Source of the DNA: Acholeplasmatales bacterium
GTDB lineage: Bacteria; Bacillota_I; Bacilli_A; Acholeplasmatales; Anaeroplasmataceae
Length of the DNA stretch: 64,000 bases
Direction of reading: 5' to 3'
NCBI GenBank assembly: GCA_017441525.1
Contig: JAFRXJ010000027.1
Span: 1 to 64,000 of the forward strand
The notes beneath the pieces are model-generated. The model ran no database searches, was not told where the DNA came from, and was given only the letters and a program-made list of their open reading frames with translations. Below are positions 17,236 to 26,295 of this stretch, in pieces (within the stretch, counting starts at the first letter, position 1; every line of letters starts with the position of its first letter). The translations under genes and the position numbers were made by a program.

Positions 17236-18573
17236 ATGAATTTAGCAGATCATTTAACAATAAAGAAAATATTAAAAGTTACTATATTTCCTATTATAAT
17301 GATGATATTTACATCACTATATTCAATTGTTGATGGCTTATTTATATCTAACTTCGCGAATAAATCATCATTTGCTGCCGTTAATTTAGTAATGCCTTTT
17401 TTAATGATTATTGGTTCTATAGGCTTTATGATGGGAGCTGGTGGTACTGCCCTAGTATCTAGATATTTAGGCCAAAAGGAACAAGAGAAGGCTAATAATT
17501 CTTTTTCATTAATTGTCTACGCTACAATTGTAATGGGATTAGTTATTTCACTTTCAGGGTTCTTCTTCATTGTTCCTATAATTAAAGCATTAGGATCTAT
17601 TAATAATGAAACATCACCAGAAATGGTATCTGAAGCTATAACATATGGAAGAATTATTATATGTTTTTTAGTATTCTTTATGTTACAACATTTATTCCAA
17701 TCATTTTTCTTAGTTGCAGGAAAGCCTAAATTAGGTTTCTTTGTAATACTAGCTGGTGGAATAACTAATATTATTTTAGATGCATTATTTATTGGGGTAT
17801 TTAGATGGGGTGTTGTTGGTGCTGCAACTGCGACATCAATTGGATATATTATTACTTCTACTATTTCTGTTTTATATTTCATTATAAAAAGAAATGGAGT
17901 TATTAGACTTGGTAAGGCATCATTTAAAATGAAACCAATTTTACGTAGTGCTTATAATGGATTAAGTGAATTTATATCAAATATTTCTATGTCAGTTGTA
18001 TCAGTTGTATATAATATACAATTATTAAGATTATATGGCGAAAATGGTGTAGCTGCATATGGAATAATTATGTATGTATCATTTGTATTTATAGCTATAT
18101 TTATTGGATACTCTATTGGAGTTGCTCCATATGTTGGATTTAACTATGGTGCTGAAAATCATAAGGAATTAAGAAATATATTAAAAAAGAGCTTAATAAT
18201 CATCTTTATTACTGGAATAATAATGATGACTATAAGCTTATTAACTGCCTCAACATTCTCAAGCTTCTTCTCTAATGGAAATGCTGATTTAAATGAATTA
18301 TCAGCTACAGCTATGAGAATTTGTTCATTATGCTTCTTATTTGCAGGATTTTCTATATTTACATCATCATTCTTTACAGCCTTAAATAATGGTACTATTT
18401 CAGCTGCCATATCAATGCTTAGAACATTAGTATTCCAAATATCATTTGTTTTTGTGATTCCTTTAATTATAGGAAGTATTGGAATATGGTGGTCTAATGT
18501 AGGTGCTGAGGCTGTATCATTTATTCTTTGTATTACTTTTTTAGCAACACAAAGAAAGAAATATGGATATTAA
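17236..18573 (+). CDS. MATE family multidrug/cation efflux transporter (MepA-like)
   Basis: 445 residues and 12 predicted membrane helices in two homologous halves. The start resembles the DinF/MepA branch: FPIIMMIFTSLYSIVDGLFIS, then AGGTALVSRYLGQ. MATE pumps export cationic drugs or metabolites by Na+ or H+ antiport. SD AAGGAGG is well placed. The leader carries a terminator-type regulatory element, so the substrate may be the ligand sensed there (guanidine if the riboswitch call is right). No terminator directly follows; the transcript may run antisense into rnpB. Confidence 0.9.
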   Translation: MNLADHLTIKKILKVTIFPIIMMIFTSLYSIVDGLFISNFANKSSFAAVNLVMPFLMIIGSIGFMMGAGGTALVSRYLGQKEQEKANNSFSLIVYATIVMGLVISLSGFFFIVPIIKALGSINNETSPEMVSEAITYGRIIICFLVFFMLQHLFQSFFLVAGKPKLGFFVILAGGITNIILDALFIGVFRWGVVGAATATSIGYIITSTISVLYFIIKRNGVIRLGKASFKMKPILRSAYNGLSEFISNISMSVVSVVYNIQLLRLYGENGVAAYGIIMYVSFVFIAIFIGYSIGVAPYVGFNYGAENHKELRNILKKSLIIIFITGIIMMTISLLTASTFSSFFSNGNADLNELSATAMRICSLCFLFAGFSIFTSSFFTALNNGTISAAISMLRTLVFQISFVFVIPLIIGSIGIWWSNVGAEAVSFILCITFLATQRKKYGY

Positions 18574-18580
18574 AAATAAA

Positions 18581-18598
18581 AGAGGACCGAAGTCCTCT
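18581..18598 (-). terminator. Terminator of rnpB
   Basis: AGAGGAC-CGAA-GTCCTCT; read on the minus strand it is a TTCG-looped hairpin followed by TTTTATTTTT. Confidence 0.88.
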
Positions 18599-18599
18599 A

Positions 18600-18925
18600 G
18601 TAGCTTATAAGCCATGTTTTGTATTAGGTAATCATTTATCTACATTTCTGTCTGTCATCATCTTCGTTTTGATTTTGACAACTCCCCTACCAAAATTTGG
18701 GTTTCTGACTTGTGGGGTTTACCAACGTTTCACTCTTAGGTTTCCCTAAGCATCGTTCCTGTGGCACTTTATGGGATACACCATGTCATAAGATTTAGGT
18801 GATACCCGCCGTTACCAAAAAGGTACCTGACCTTATTTATTAGATCAGCGCAAACACTACAGCCATCACAGGCTGTGTCAGCATGGACTTTCCTAACATT
18901 TCTGCTCGATTACCAGGCTACCGAT
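18600..18925 (-). ncRNA. rnpB: RNase P RNA, probably Bacillus-type (class B)
   Basis: On the minus strand the universally conserved GGAAAGTCCATGC lies near 18884-18898. Near the 3' end there is an ACAAAACATGGCTTA block. The ends GGTAGC and GCTACT can form helix P1. The length of about 326 nt fits bacterial RNase P RNA. It matures the 5' ends of tRNAs with the RnpA protein. Ends are approximate: the 5' end follows from the promoter and the 3' end from P1 and the terminator. The class is inferred from the host's likely phylum rather than from a full fold. Confidence 0.93.
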
Positions 18926-18928
18926 AAT

Positions 18929-18956
18929 ATTTTATCAAAATAAATTAAAATTGCAA
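18929..18956 (-). promoter_or_regulatory. rnpB promoter
   Basis: TTGCAA (18956-18951), 16 bp, TAAAAT (18934-18929) on the minus strand, right before the RNase P RNA. Confidence 0.7.
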
Positions 18957-18975
18957 GAAATATTATATTTATTAC

Positions 18976-19009
18976 GCATATATCTTAACTCATCGATATA
19001 TGCTTTTTT
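18976..19009 (+). terminator. Plus-strand terminator with no obvious gene
   Basis: GCATATATC-n10-GATATATGC followed by T6. The nearest plus-strand gene upstream is the MATE gene 400 bases away, across rnpB. Otherwise 18957-19193 holds only AT-rich sequence and the leader of the metE remnant. Confidence 0.75.
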
Positions 19010-19193
19010 ATTACAATAACAATTTTGATTGATAATTATTGAAATAATTAAATATTTATTTGTTATTACACATCATTCTGCTTTTTTATTTTGAAATAGT
19101 TTTTTTTATCGCAAACCAATGTTTTAATATATTTTACATACTAAATTGGTAGAAATAGAATGAAATTGTAAACAAATTAGGAGGGTTATTGAT

Positions 19194-19704
19194 ATGAAAT
19201 ACACAATTATAGGATTTCCAAGAATTGGAGAAAAAAGAGAATTAAAGAAAAATACAGAATTATATTGGAAACAAGAGATAACAAAAGATGAATATATTAA
19301 TAGAGTAAATAGTCAATTAAAAAAACAATTAGAAATTGAATCATCTTATAATCTATATGTTCTATTCAGAATTTGAAGATATAATCACTGCTATTGATAA
19401 CATGGATGCAGATGCAATTACTTTTGAAGCCTCAAGATCAGAATATTCTATCTTAAATTGCATTAAAGAATCAAATTTTGAAACTGAAGTAGGTCCTGGT
19501 GTATATGACATTCACTCACCAAGAGTACCTTCTGTTGATGAAATTAAAGGAATCATCAAAAAAATGTTAAATTATATTGATATTAAAAATCTATGGATAA
19601 ATCCAGATTGTGGTCTAAAAACAAGAGGAAATAAAGAAACAACAGAAAGCTTAATTAATTTAGTTGAAGCAACTAAACAAATTAAAAAAGAACTAAATAA
19701 ATAA
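19194..19704 (+). pseudogene. metE: Internally deleted, frameshifted metE (cobalamin-independent methionine synthase)
   Basis: The first part (from ATG 19194, SD AGGAGGG) reads MKYTIIGFPRIGEKRELKKN, the standard MetE N-terminus. After about 55 codons the sequence jumps, in another frame (+1 relative to the start), to the MetE C-terminus at 19357: [42 protein letters not shown]. Intact MetE is about 750-780 residues; here only about 55 N-terminal and 115 C-terminal residues remain, so roughly 580 are lost. The N-terminal frame stops at TGA 19374-19376. Most of the folate- and homocysteine-binding residues are gone, so no methionine synthase can be made. The promoter region and SD look intact, suggesting recent decay. 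Confidence 0.93.
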
Positions 19705-19705
19705 A

Positions 19706-19734
19706 AATAAGGTATGGATGACCATACCTTTTAT
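19706..19734. terminator. Bidirectional terminator between metE remnant and galK
   Basis: AAGGTATGG-ATGA-CCATACCTT with A-rich left and T-rich right flanks, between converging transcripts. Confidence 0.85.
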
Positions 19735-20873
19735 TCTTCTATTTTAACACCATCAACAAATATAACCGGAATTACATCTGGAGTTATATTTGTTTTTTCT
19801 TTATATTTTTTTATTAAATTCTTTTTAAAATCATCCAAAATATCATTTTTAACTAACGCTATAGCACATCCTCCAAAGCCAGCACCTGTCATTCTAGCAC
19901 CTATAGCTCCTGAAGATATTGCTGAATCTACAATTGAATCTAGATGAATACCTGTAACCTCATAATCTTTTCTTAAAGATTCATGAGATTCATTTAATAA
20001 TCTTGCAATTTCAGAAATATTTCCTTCTTCTAAGCTTTTCGCAAATTCATATACTCTTTCATTTTCGGTAATGACATGCTTCACTCGCCTATATAATACT
20101 TCATCATTTAAAATATTTTTAACGTTATCTAAATCTTTTGATTTCAAATCACATAAATTATTAATTTTATATATTAATTTTAAGATTGATAATGCTTTAT
20201 TACATTCATCTACTCTTTCATTATATTTAGATTCTGTTAGCTTTCTAGGCTTATTTGTCTTTAAAACAACTATAGAATAGCCATTGATTTTAATATTTTT
20301 ATATTGATAATCTAGATTATCACAATTTAATAATAATCCCTTATTTCTTTTTCCCAAGGCAATTATAGATTGATCCATAATTCCACTCTTTAATTTGCAA
20401 TAATCATTTTCTACCATTTTAGTGATTTTAATAATATCTAATAATGATATATTTAAATTAAAAATATCTGATATTAAAAATGTTGTTACAACTAAAATTG
20501 CTGCAGATGATGATAATCCTGAACCAGATGGTATTTTAGATTCATAATATATTTCTAATCCAGTCTTTATTTTATAACCTAGCTTTTTAATTATATATAA
20601 AACTCCAATTGGGTATACACCCCAAAATAGATTATCATTATAATCTAATTTATCAAGTGTAGTTTCAATTGTTGTTTTATATCCTTGAGATTCTAAAATA
20701 ATTTTATTATCATCTCTTTTTTTTACATAAGCCGATATATATAAATTAACACATGCAGGAAACACACATCCGCCATTATAATCTATATGCTCACCAATTA
20801 GATTAATTCTTGCAGGAGCTATATATTTTTTATCATATTCTATATTTCTTCCATTAATATAAAAATTATTCAT
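19731..20873 (-). CDS. galK: Galactokinase
   Basis: A 380-residue GHMP kinase. The galactokinase signature is ARINLIGEHIDYNGG near residue 22. The ATP-binding motif PSGSGLSSSAA lies near 118, and the C-terminal GHMP motif is GARMTGAGFGGCA near 325. It phosphorylates galactose to galactose-1-phosphate, the step after alpha-galactoside hydrolysis. It is the last gene of the galactoside operon and overlaps the preceding gene by 8 bases. There is no galT or galE in the window, so the rest of the Leloir pathway must be elsewhere or differ. Confidence 0.95.
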   Translation of the reverse strand: MNNFYINGRNIEYDKKYIAPARINLIGEHIDYNGGCVFPACVNLYISAYVKKRDDNKIILESQGYKTTIETTLDKLDYNDNLFWGVYPIGVLYIIKKLGYKIKTGLEIYYESKIPSGSGLSSSAAILVVTTFLISDIFNLNISLLDIIKITKMVENDYCKLKSGIMDQSIIALGKRNKGLLLNCDNLDYQYKNIKINGYSIVVLKTNKPRKLTESKYNERVDECNKALSILKLIYKINNLCDLKSKDLDNVKNILNDEVLYRRVKHVITENERVYEFAKSLEEGNISEIARLLNESHESLRKDYEVTGIHLDSIVDSAISSGAIGARMTGAGFGGCAIALVKNDILDDFKKNLIKKYKEKTNITPDVIPVIFVDGVKIEE

Positions 20874-22299
20874 TCTTATTACCTGCTAATTTGACTACAT
20901 TATAGCCACCGTCATAGAAGCCCTTCGCTTTTAATTCACTAATTCTATTAACCATATGTATTAATACTTCTTTATCATTTAATACTACTTCTAGCATTTT
21001 ATTCATCATATTCTTTGTAGGGCATTCAAAAGTACCATCACCATATTCACGAGAATGAATAGCACCATAAACCTCATGACCCCCAATATGCTTCATAAAG
21101 ATTTTAGGGATTGGATAATATGCTAATTCGCTAGGCTTAGTTATTAAAATATCAGAATTAGGCATTAATAAATTTGTTGAGTAAACGGCCTCAAAAATAT
21201 CATTACTACAAATACCATAAATTCCATATACTGCTTCATTTCTAATCTTATTATTAAATTCCTTTAATTCATTATATTTATTAAAGAATGTCTTAATTTC
21301 AATACCTTTTATATCATTGATTAATTTATTATAAACAGTATCATGATCACCAAAATTAATAAAAATAGTTACTTTCTTTTCTTTTACATATGGTAATAAA
21401 TGAATTATGATTTCTTTAAATTGCTTATATCCAGCACCTGCTCCACCAACAGTCATTAATATTCTTACGTTATCATTATTAATTCTTTGAATTCTTAATT
21501 TATTATCTTCCTCTAAATTACATAATAATTCATGATCAACAAAGCAACCAACCATTTTTAAATCTTTATCTGGTATTCCGTTTAAAATATCCTTTGAAAA
21601 ACCATTTAATGTTTTATATCCAAAATATGTAAATTCAGTTTGTACAGCATGAATTGCACCCTCTGATAAATGAAGACCCATCGCCCAGTTATCTGGTATC
21701 GCATTTACAACATTCTTAAATCTAGCATGAATTGCACCTTGGCTTGGCCATACATGTGTTGCGATAAATGGAGTATTAGGATCTATATTTTTATATAATG
21801 GCACTAATAATTCACTATTCTTTTGATCTTTAGCATTGTATTCAATCTTTTTAAAACCTTCTGAATTTAATGGCTCCCAAAAGAGTTTATTAAATAATTT
21901 TGATTTTTGAGAAATTCTTGATGCTTTAGAATACAATTCATTTTGTTCTCTAATCATCTTTGATCCAGTAGCATCAAATGATGCTAAATCCATCCAAATA
22001 GGATTATAACCTAAGGCTTTAGCACATGATGCAATAGCTATTGAAATACGATAATGGCCAAAGCCCATTCTAATATTTCCAACAATTAAAGGATTTTTAG
22101 GCATTTCTTCATTTTTATCAGATAATACCATATTAGATACATTAATAAAATCTAATGTGTTTATAGGCTTGTATGATAATAAATAATCCTTATTTGAATC
22201 ATCACCATATTTTTTAATAAATTTAGCTTTTGATTTTTCTGCTTTTTTTATTGTTTTATTATCTATTTTATTACCAAAAATCATGCTTGTTTTATCCAT
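20866..22299 (-). CDS. GT-B-like protein of unknown function in galactose operon
   Basis: 477 residues. A Rossmann start GNIRMGFGHYRISIAIA (about 72-88) resembles the G-x-GH of MurG/MGDG-synthase-type (GT28) enzymes. A second glycine-rich motif TVGGAGAGYKQF lies midway. A late stretch with ITKPSELAYYPIP and GGHEVYGA resembles the nucleotide-sugar end of such proteins. No signal peptide or membrane helix. These features suggest a two-domain GT-B fold acting on a sugar nucleotide or sugar phosphate; the reaction is unknown. Its place between the alpha-galactosidase and galK, overlapping both (19 and 8 bases), ties it to galactose metabolism. SD AAGGAGGA lies inside the galactosidase gene. Confidence 0.7.
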   Translation of the reverse strand: MDKTSMIFGNKIDNKTIKKAEKSKAKFIKKYGDDSNKDYLLSYKPINTLDFINVSNMVLSDKNEEMPKNPLIVGNIRMGFGHYRISIAIASCAKALGYNPIWMDLASFDATGSKMIREQNELYSKASRISQKSKLFNKLFWEPLNSEGFKKIEYNAKDQKNSELLVPLYKNIDPNTPFIATHVWPSQGAIHARFKNVVNAIPDNWAMGLHLSEGAIHAVQTEFTYFGYKTLNGFSKDILNGIPDKDLKMVGCFVDHELLCNLEEDNKLRIQRINNDNVRILMTVGGAGAGYKQFKEIIIHLLPYVKEKKVTIFINFGDHDTVYNKLINDIKGIEIKTFFNKYNELKEFNNKIRNEAVYGIYGICSNDIFEAVYSTNLLMPNSDILITKPSELAYYPIPKIFMKHIGGHEVYGAIHSREYGDGTFECPTKNMMNKMLEVVLNDKEVLIHMVNRISELKAKGFYDGGYNVVKLAGNKNE

Positions 22300-23942
22300 T
22301 TTAATCCTCCTTTATTTGTATTATATTCAATAATATTTTCTTTATTATTTAAATCATATTTAATTAAAATATTTTTTCCTTGTTTCTCAAAAGAAATATC
22401 TTTAGCATTATTGAATATTTCAAATGCCTTATTTAATAATTCGTTTTTTATCTTGTCGTAGATTTTAATATTATCTGATGTCATTAATACACTACCAAAT
22501 AATGCATTAATTACTAATAAAGCCTCTTTTTGTTTTTCATTTAAGCTTATATTATCATCTCTTAATAAAAATACATCTGGATCATTTAAGAATAAATGAT
22601 TATTAAATATACTTCTATAAATTGTATTTTGTAATGTTATCTTTGTAGATATTCTTTCTCTATGAGCAAACTTCATAAAGAATTCATCATCAAATTTTAA
22701 TGATACATCTGGACCAACTCTTAAATAATCAAATTTTTGATATGAAGAAAAGATATATGCACCACAGCCTAATATCATCTTATCCTTAAGGATATCTCTT
22801 AATAATTGATATCCATAATCTGTAATCATTGCTTTTGTATAACTATCATAATTTGGTAATGTTATAGAATATAAAAAATCTAATTTAAAGAAATCAAAGC
22901 CTAAATTAATATAATATTCTAAGCATTCTTTAATGTATTTAACAGCATCTGGATTTAATATATCTAAAACATAAAATCCACTCCAGTTTCCACCACATTT
23001 TATTGGATTTCCTTTTTTATCTTTTTTAAATAAATCTTTTCTTTCTTGAAATAATTTTGATTTTTCTTCTGCCACAAATGGAGCAAGCCAAATTCCAGCC
23101 TTATATCCTCTGTTATGAATTTTATTTACTATTTCATATAATCCATTGGGAAATTTATTTTTATCTATATCTAACCAGTCACCAACGAATGTTTCATATC
23201 CATCATCAATTTGAAATAAATTAAATCTATTATCCAAGGCTTCTAGGTCTCTTGTTATAATACCTTCATTTATATTTTGATAATAATTATACCAAGATGT
23301 ATAACCAAATATTTTATTTTTATTTTCTATATTAAAATAATTATTAAATGATTTAATGCCTTCATCGTAAGAATTAAAATACATATAATCAAATAATTTA
23401 AACGTATCACCCTTAGATATTTTATAATTTTTAATATTAGAAATTATATTAATTTTTTTGTTATATTTGATTAATTCATATATCAAAAAAGCATTTTTAT
23501 AATTTAAATTATAACTAAAAAATTCATTTTTTCCTTTTATATAGAAAATATCATATCCATGTAATCTATATCTTGAATAATTATAAATGAATAGATCACC
23601 ATATCTATCAAAAGCAAATTTTTTATTTAATGGATCCTTGAGACCACTAGAAACATCTTTTTTTCTATAATATAAGTAGCCTCTTTTGCTTATTTTTTCA
23701 ATTTTATAGAATGATGCCTCAACTGTATCAGTCCATGATTGATATCCATTTAAAAAATATTTAGAGGCTCTATTAGCTGATATACTTAATTGTTTAGTTG
23801 CTGAAATTAATTCTATATCATTTTTAGCAACTACAGATAAACTAAATCTATTGTTATCTTCTTTTATAATAATATCTATATTTTCATCACTTTTATTTGT
23901 TTTAATTATTCTATTATTAAGTTTATAAGATATATTAATCAT
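22281..23942 (-). CDS. Alpha-galactosidase, GH36-like
   Basis: 553 residues. The catalytic barrel shows FGYTSWYNYY, FQIDDGYE, and AGIWLAPFVAE. The probable nucleophile Asp is in FFKLDFLY. The acid/base Asp is in RVGPDVSLKFDD. These are clan GH-D (GH36) landmarks. No signal peptide, so it works on imported alpha-galactosides such as melibiose or raffinose-type sugars. It is shorter than many GH36 enzymes (about 700) because the N-terminal beta domain is small. In the operon it lies between the GPH symporter and the GT-B-like gene. Confidence 0.9.
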   Translation of the reverse strand: MINISYKLNNRIIKTNKSDENIDIIIKEDNNRFSLSVVAKNDIELISATKQLSISANRASKYFLNGYQSWTDTVEASFYKIEKISKRGYLYYRKKDVSSGLKDPLNKKFAFDRYGDLFIYNYSRYRLHGYDIFYIKGKNEFFSYNLNYKNAFLIYELIKYNKKINIISNIKNYKISKGDTFKLFDYMYFNSYDEGIKSFNNYFNIENKNKIFGYTSWYNYYQNINEGIITRDLEALDNRFNLFQIDDGYETFVGDWLDIDKNKFPNGLYEIVNKIHNRGYKAGIWLAPFVAEEKSKLFQERKDLFKKDKKGNPIKCGGNWSGFYVLDILNPDAVKYIKECLEYYINLGFDFFKLDFLYSITLPNYDSYTKAMITDYGYQLLRDILKDKMILGCGAYIFSSYQKFDYLRVGPDVSLKFDDEFFMKFAHRERISTKITLQNTIYRSIFNNHLFLNDPDVFLLRDDNISLNEKQKEALLVINALFGSVLMTSDNIKIYDKIKNELLNKAFEIFNNAKDISFEKQGKNILIKYDLNNKENIIEYNTNKGGLKWIKQA

Positions 23943-23961
23943 AATGAGCCTCCTTTTTTAT

Positions 23962-25545
23962 TTATTCTATATTTTCTGAATCTTCCTTTGTAACATCATT
24001 TGTTTCATTTTGAATTATAATTTCTTCTTTTGTATCTTCTATTTTTTCTACTTCATTTGCTGCTTCTTTAATTTCTTCTTCTGATTCTATTGCTTCTAAA
24101 TAAGCTTTATCTTCTTCTTTAGCAATTGTTTTCATAATCTTCTTTTCTCTATATAAGAATAAGATTAAAGCACCTAAGATACAGAATGTAACTGCAACAA
24201 TAGCAACAATCATAAGACCTGTTGTAGAAGCTGTAATATCATTTGATTTCTTTAATTCTTCATAAGATACATTTGTTCCAATAATAGCAAGTGATGTAAA
24301 TACTAGCATAGCAATAGATTGACCAAGCTTCATTGCGAAAGTTCTTGCGGCAAAGAACATTCCTTCTCTCTTTTCACCTGTCTCAACTGAATCTGCTTCT
24401 GCAATATCTGCAACAATTGATTGAGGAATGATACCAAGAAGTGCCATTGGGAATGCTGCAACAACTACAATTAAGATTCCATATACCATACCTGGTATAA
24501 TTGTAATTACATTAATCATTGCAGTAATTAAATATGCTAATGCTAAGCCTAAAAAGCCTGCAATAGTTAATTTCTTTTTACCAAATTTTTTAACTAATAT
24601 AGATACAACTGGATAGAAACATGCAGATAATACTGTCATAGCTCCCATAAATACCATTACATAGAATTCATCTAGATTCATTGACACTTTAACAAAGAAA
24701 GGTAAACCTGTTTGGAATAGAGTTAAACCAATCCAATACATAATATCTGAAGCAGCAAATACTCTAAAATCTCTATTTTTAAAAGTTTTACCTAATGATT
24801 TAAATGCATTTGTTCCAGCTGGCTTTGATTCAATAAAATCAGTTTCTTTAATTAAGAATGTAGGTAATAACATACATATACATGCAATTATAGCAAGAGG
24901 AATAAAGCATACAACATAGCTCCAATAATATCCAACTGAAGATTGTAAGAATCCAGCAAATACGAATGGTGTATATGCAAGTAATGTACCTGCAAAATAA
25001 GTTAATGAAATATAAGTTGATATATTCATTCTATCTTCTTGTGTTTTACCAAATTCAGATATTAATGCATTATATGGTGTACAATAAATTGTCATAAATG
25101 TATAGAATAATACTAGCATTACTGCAACCCATACTATATTCCAAGCTGTTGGTTCTTTACCACCAGTAAAAAGAGATGGTGCCATAAAAATTAAAACAGT
25201 AATTACAGCAAAAGGAATAGCTGCAAATTTCATAAAAGGCATTCTTCTACCTTTTTTATTCATTGAATTATCACTTAAATTAGCAATTAAAGGATCAGAT
25301 ACTGCATCCCAAATTCTACATAAAGCTGTAATTAAACCAATAATTGTTAAGAAACCGCCAATTATTAATCCTGGTGTAATTATTGTATAAAAATCAATAT
25401 CAGACCCTGAAAAGTGTAGACCATCTTTATCCTTTGTTGGTAAATAGAAAGCTACTAACCAAGCACTAATAATACCACCAAGAATGGACCATCCTAGCTG
25501 TCCTACTGCAAAAATCCACATTTGTTTTTTCGTTAATCTTTTCAT
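23962..25545 (-). CDS. GPH-family sugar:cation symporter (MelB-like)
   Basis: 527 residues, about 12 membrane helices. The GPH signature is present: RIWDAVSDPLIANLSDN followed by KKGRRMPFMKFA. The C-terminal tail of about 60 residues is very Glu-rich and cytosolic. The family imports glycosides with Na+ or H+. With the alpha-galactosidase downstream the likely cargo is an alpha-galactoside. The ATG overlaps the tetR stop by 4 bases and has SD AAAGGAG. The exact sugar cannot be read from sequence. Confidence 0.9.
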   Translation of the reverse strand: MKRLTKKQMWIFAVGQLGWSILGGIISAWLVAFYLPTKDKDGLHFSGSDIDFYTIITPGLIIGGFLTIIGLITALCRIWDAVSDPLIANLSDNSMNKKGRRMPFMKFAAIPFAVITVLIFMAPSLFTGGKEPTAWNIVWVAVMLVLFYTFMTIYCTPYNALISEFGKTQEDRMNISTYISLTYFAGTLLAYTPFVFAGFLQSSVGYYWSYVVCFIPLAIIACICMLLPTFLIKETDFIESKPAGTNAFKSLGKTFKNRDFRVFAASDIMYWIGLTLFQTGLPFFVKVSMNLDEFYVMVFMGAMTVLSACFYPVVSILVKKFGKKKLTIAGFLGLALAYLITAMINVITIIPGMVYGILIVVVAAFPMALLGIIPQSIVADIAEADSVETGEKREGMFFAARTFAMKLGQSIAMLVFTSLAIIGTNVSYEELKKSNDITASTTGLMIVAIVAVTFCILGALILFLYREKKIMKTIAKEEDKAYLEAIESEEEIKEAANEVEKIEDTKEEIIIQNETNDVTKEDSENIE

Positions 25546-26159
25546 TTTGAAGCATCTCCTTTCAATTCTTTTAATGATATATCGATTAACCTTTTTATTA
25601 TCTTTTCGCTACTGTTAAATCCGTCTGTAGAAACAATATTAAAGCCTACTGCTTCCTTTTTGCATAATTCTAATAATGCTTTAGATGTTGAAAAATAGAA
25701 TGTTTCTATGTCATCAATTGATTTGATTGATTTATCTTCAATTCCTTTATTATATCTTTCTATAAATATCAAATGAAATTTATTAATCAAATCTTCATAT
25801 TCAGTTGATGGCTTTATCATTTTTGATAATAAATATGCATCATATTCATTTATAAATTTAAAATATTCAGGATGATTCTTAAAAATAATTAAATAATTAT
25901 TATAAAAATCAGAAATCATTTCATAACCATTTTGATTACTTTTACTAATAAAATATTTATCATATACTTCCTTTTCAAGCATATTAGCACACAAATTCAT
26001 AATGTTATCCTTATTATCAAAATATCTATATATTGTAGCTTCGCCAACATCTATACTATTTGCAATATCTCTTATAGTTATTGCTGAAATTGATTTTTCT
26101 AAGAATAAGGATAATGCTTTTTCAATTATAAAAGTCATTTTCATTTCTTTTAAGCTCAC
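25542..26159 (-). CDS. TetR family transcriptional regulator of the galactoside operon
   Basis: 205 residues. An N-terminal helix-turn-helix at about residues 25-50 (AITIRDIANSIDVGEATIYRYF, split here by family position) is typical of TetR. The C-terminal ligand domain is unclassified. It is the first gene of the operon, so it probably controls its own transcription and that of the transporter and enzymes. Start GTG at 26159 is supported by GAGGTGAT 7 bases upstream; the next ATGs lie inside the first helix. Confidence 0.88.
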   Translation of the reverse strand: MSLKEMKMTFIIEKALSLFLEKSISAITIRDIANSIDVGEATIYRYFDNKDNIMNLCANMLEKEVYDKYFISKSNQNGYEMISDFYNNYLIIFKNHPEYFKFINEYDAYLLSKMIKPSTEYEDLINKFHLIFIERYNKGIEDKSIKSIDDIETFYFSTSKALLELCKKEAVGFNIVSTDGFNSSEKIIKRLIDISLKELKGDASK

Positions 26160-26182
26160 GTTATCACCTCATTTGAGAGTTT

Positions 26183-26209
26183 ATCTATCATTTTGAAATA
26201 CTATCTATC
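26183..26209 (-). promoter_or_regulatory. Possible TetR operator: direct repeats in 5' leader
   Basis: ATCTATC occurs at 26183-26189 and 26203-26209, 20 bp apart (two helical turns), downstream of the predicted transcription start. TetR sites are usually palindromic, so this is only suggestive. Confidence 0.3.
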
Positions 26210-26216
26210 TATTTTT

Positions 26217-26245
26217 AAAATAACACACATTGAAAACGCTGTCAA
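26217..26245 (-). promoter_or_regulatory. Galactoside operon promoter overlapped by a cre site
   Basis: Minus strand TTGACA (26245-26240), 17 bp spacer, TATTTT (26222-26217). TGAAAACGCTGTCA at 26231-26244 fits the CcpA site consensus TGWAANCGNTNWCA at every position. It covers most of the -35 and part of the spacer. Catabolite repression by blocking RNA polymerase is expected. The promoter reads into tetR 58 bases on. Confidence 0.85.
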
Positions 26246-26252
26246 TCTTTTA

Positions 26253-26290
26253 TAAAAAAAAGATGCTGATTTAATTTTCAGCATCTTTTC
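26253..26290 (-). terminator. pnp terminator
   Basis: AAGATGCTGA-n8-TCAGCATCTT with T8 on the minus strand; also T-rich on the plus strand. Confidence 0.9.
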
Positions 26291-26295
26291 ATTAA

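Noticed and set aside
18528-18749. Plus-strand ORF after the MATE gene
   Set aside because: It lies within rnpB and reads the complement of a structured RNA.
19336-19704. Separate small gene
   Set aside because: Its product is the MetE C-terminus with a non-homologous first few residues; it belongs to the pseudogene.
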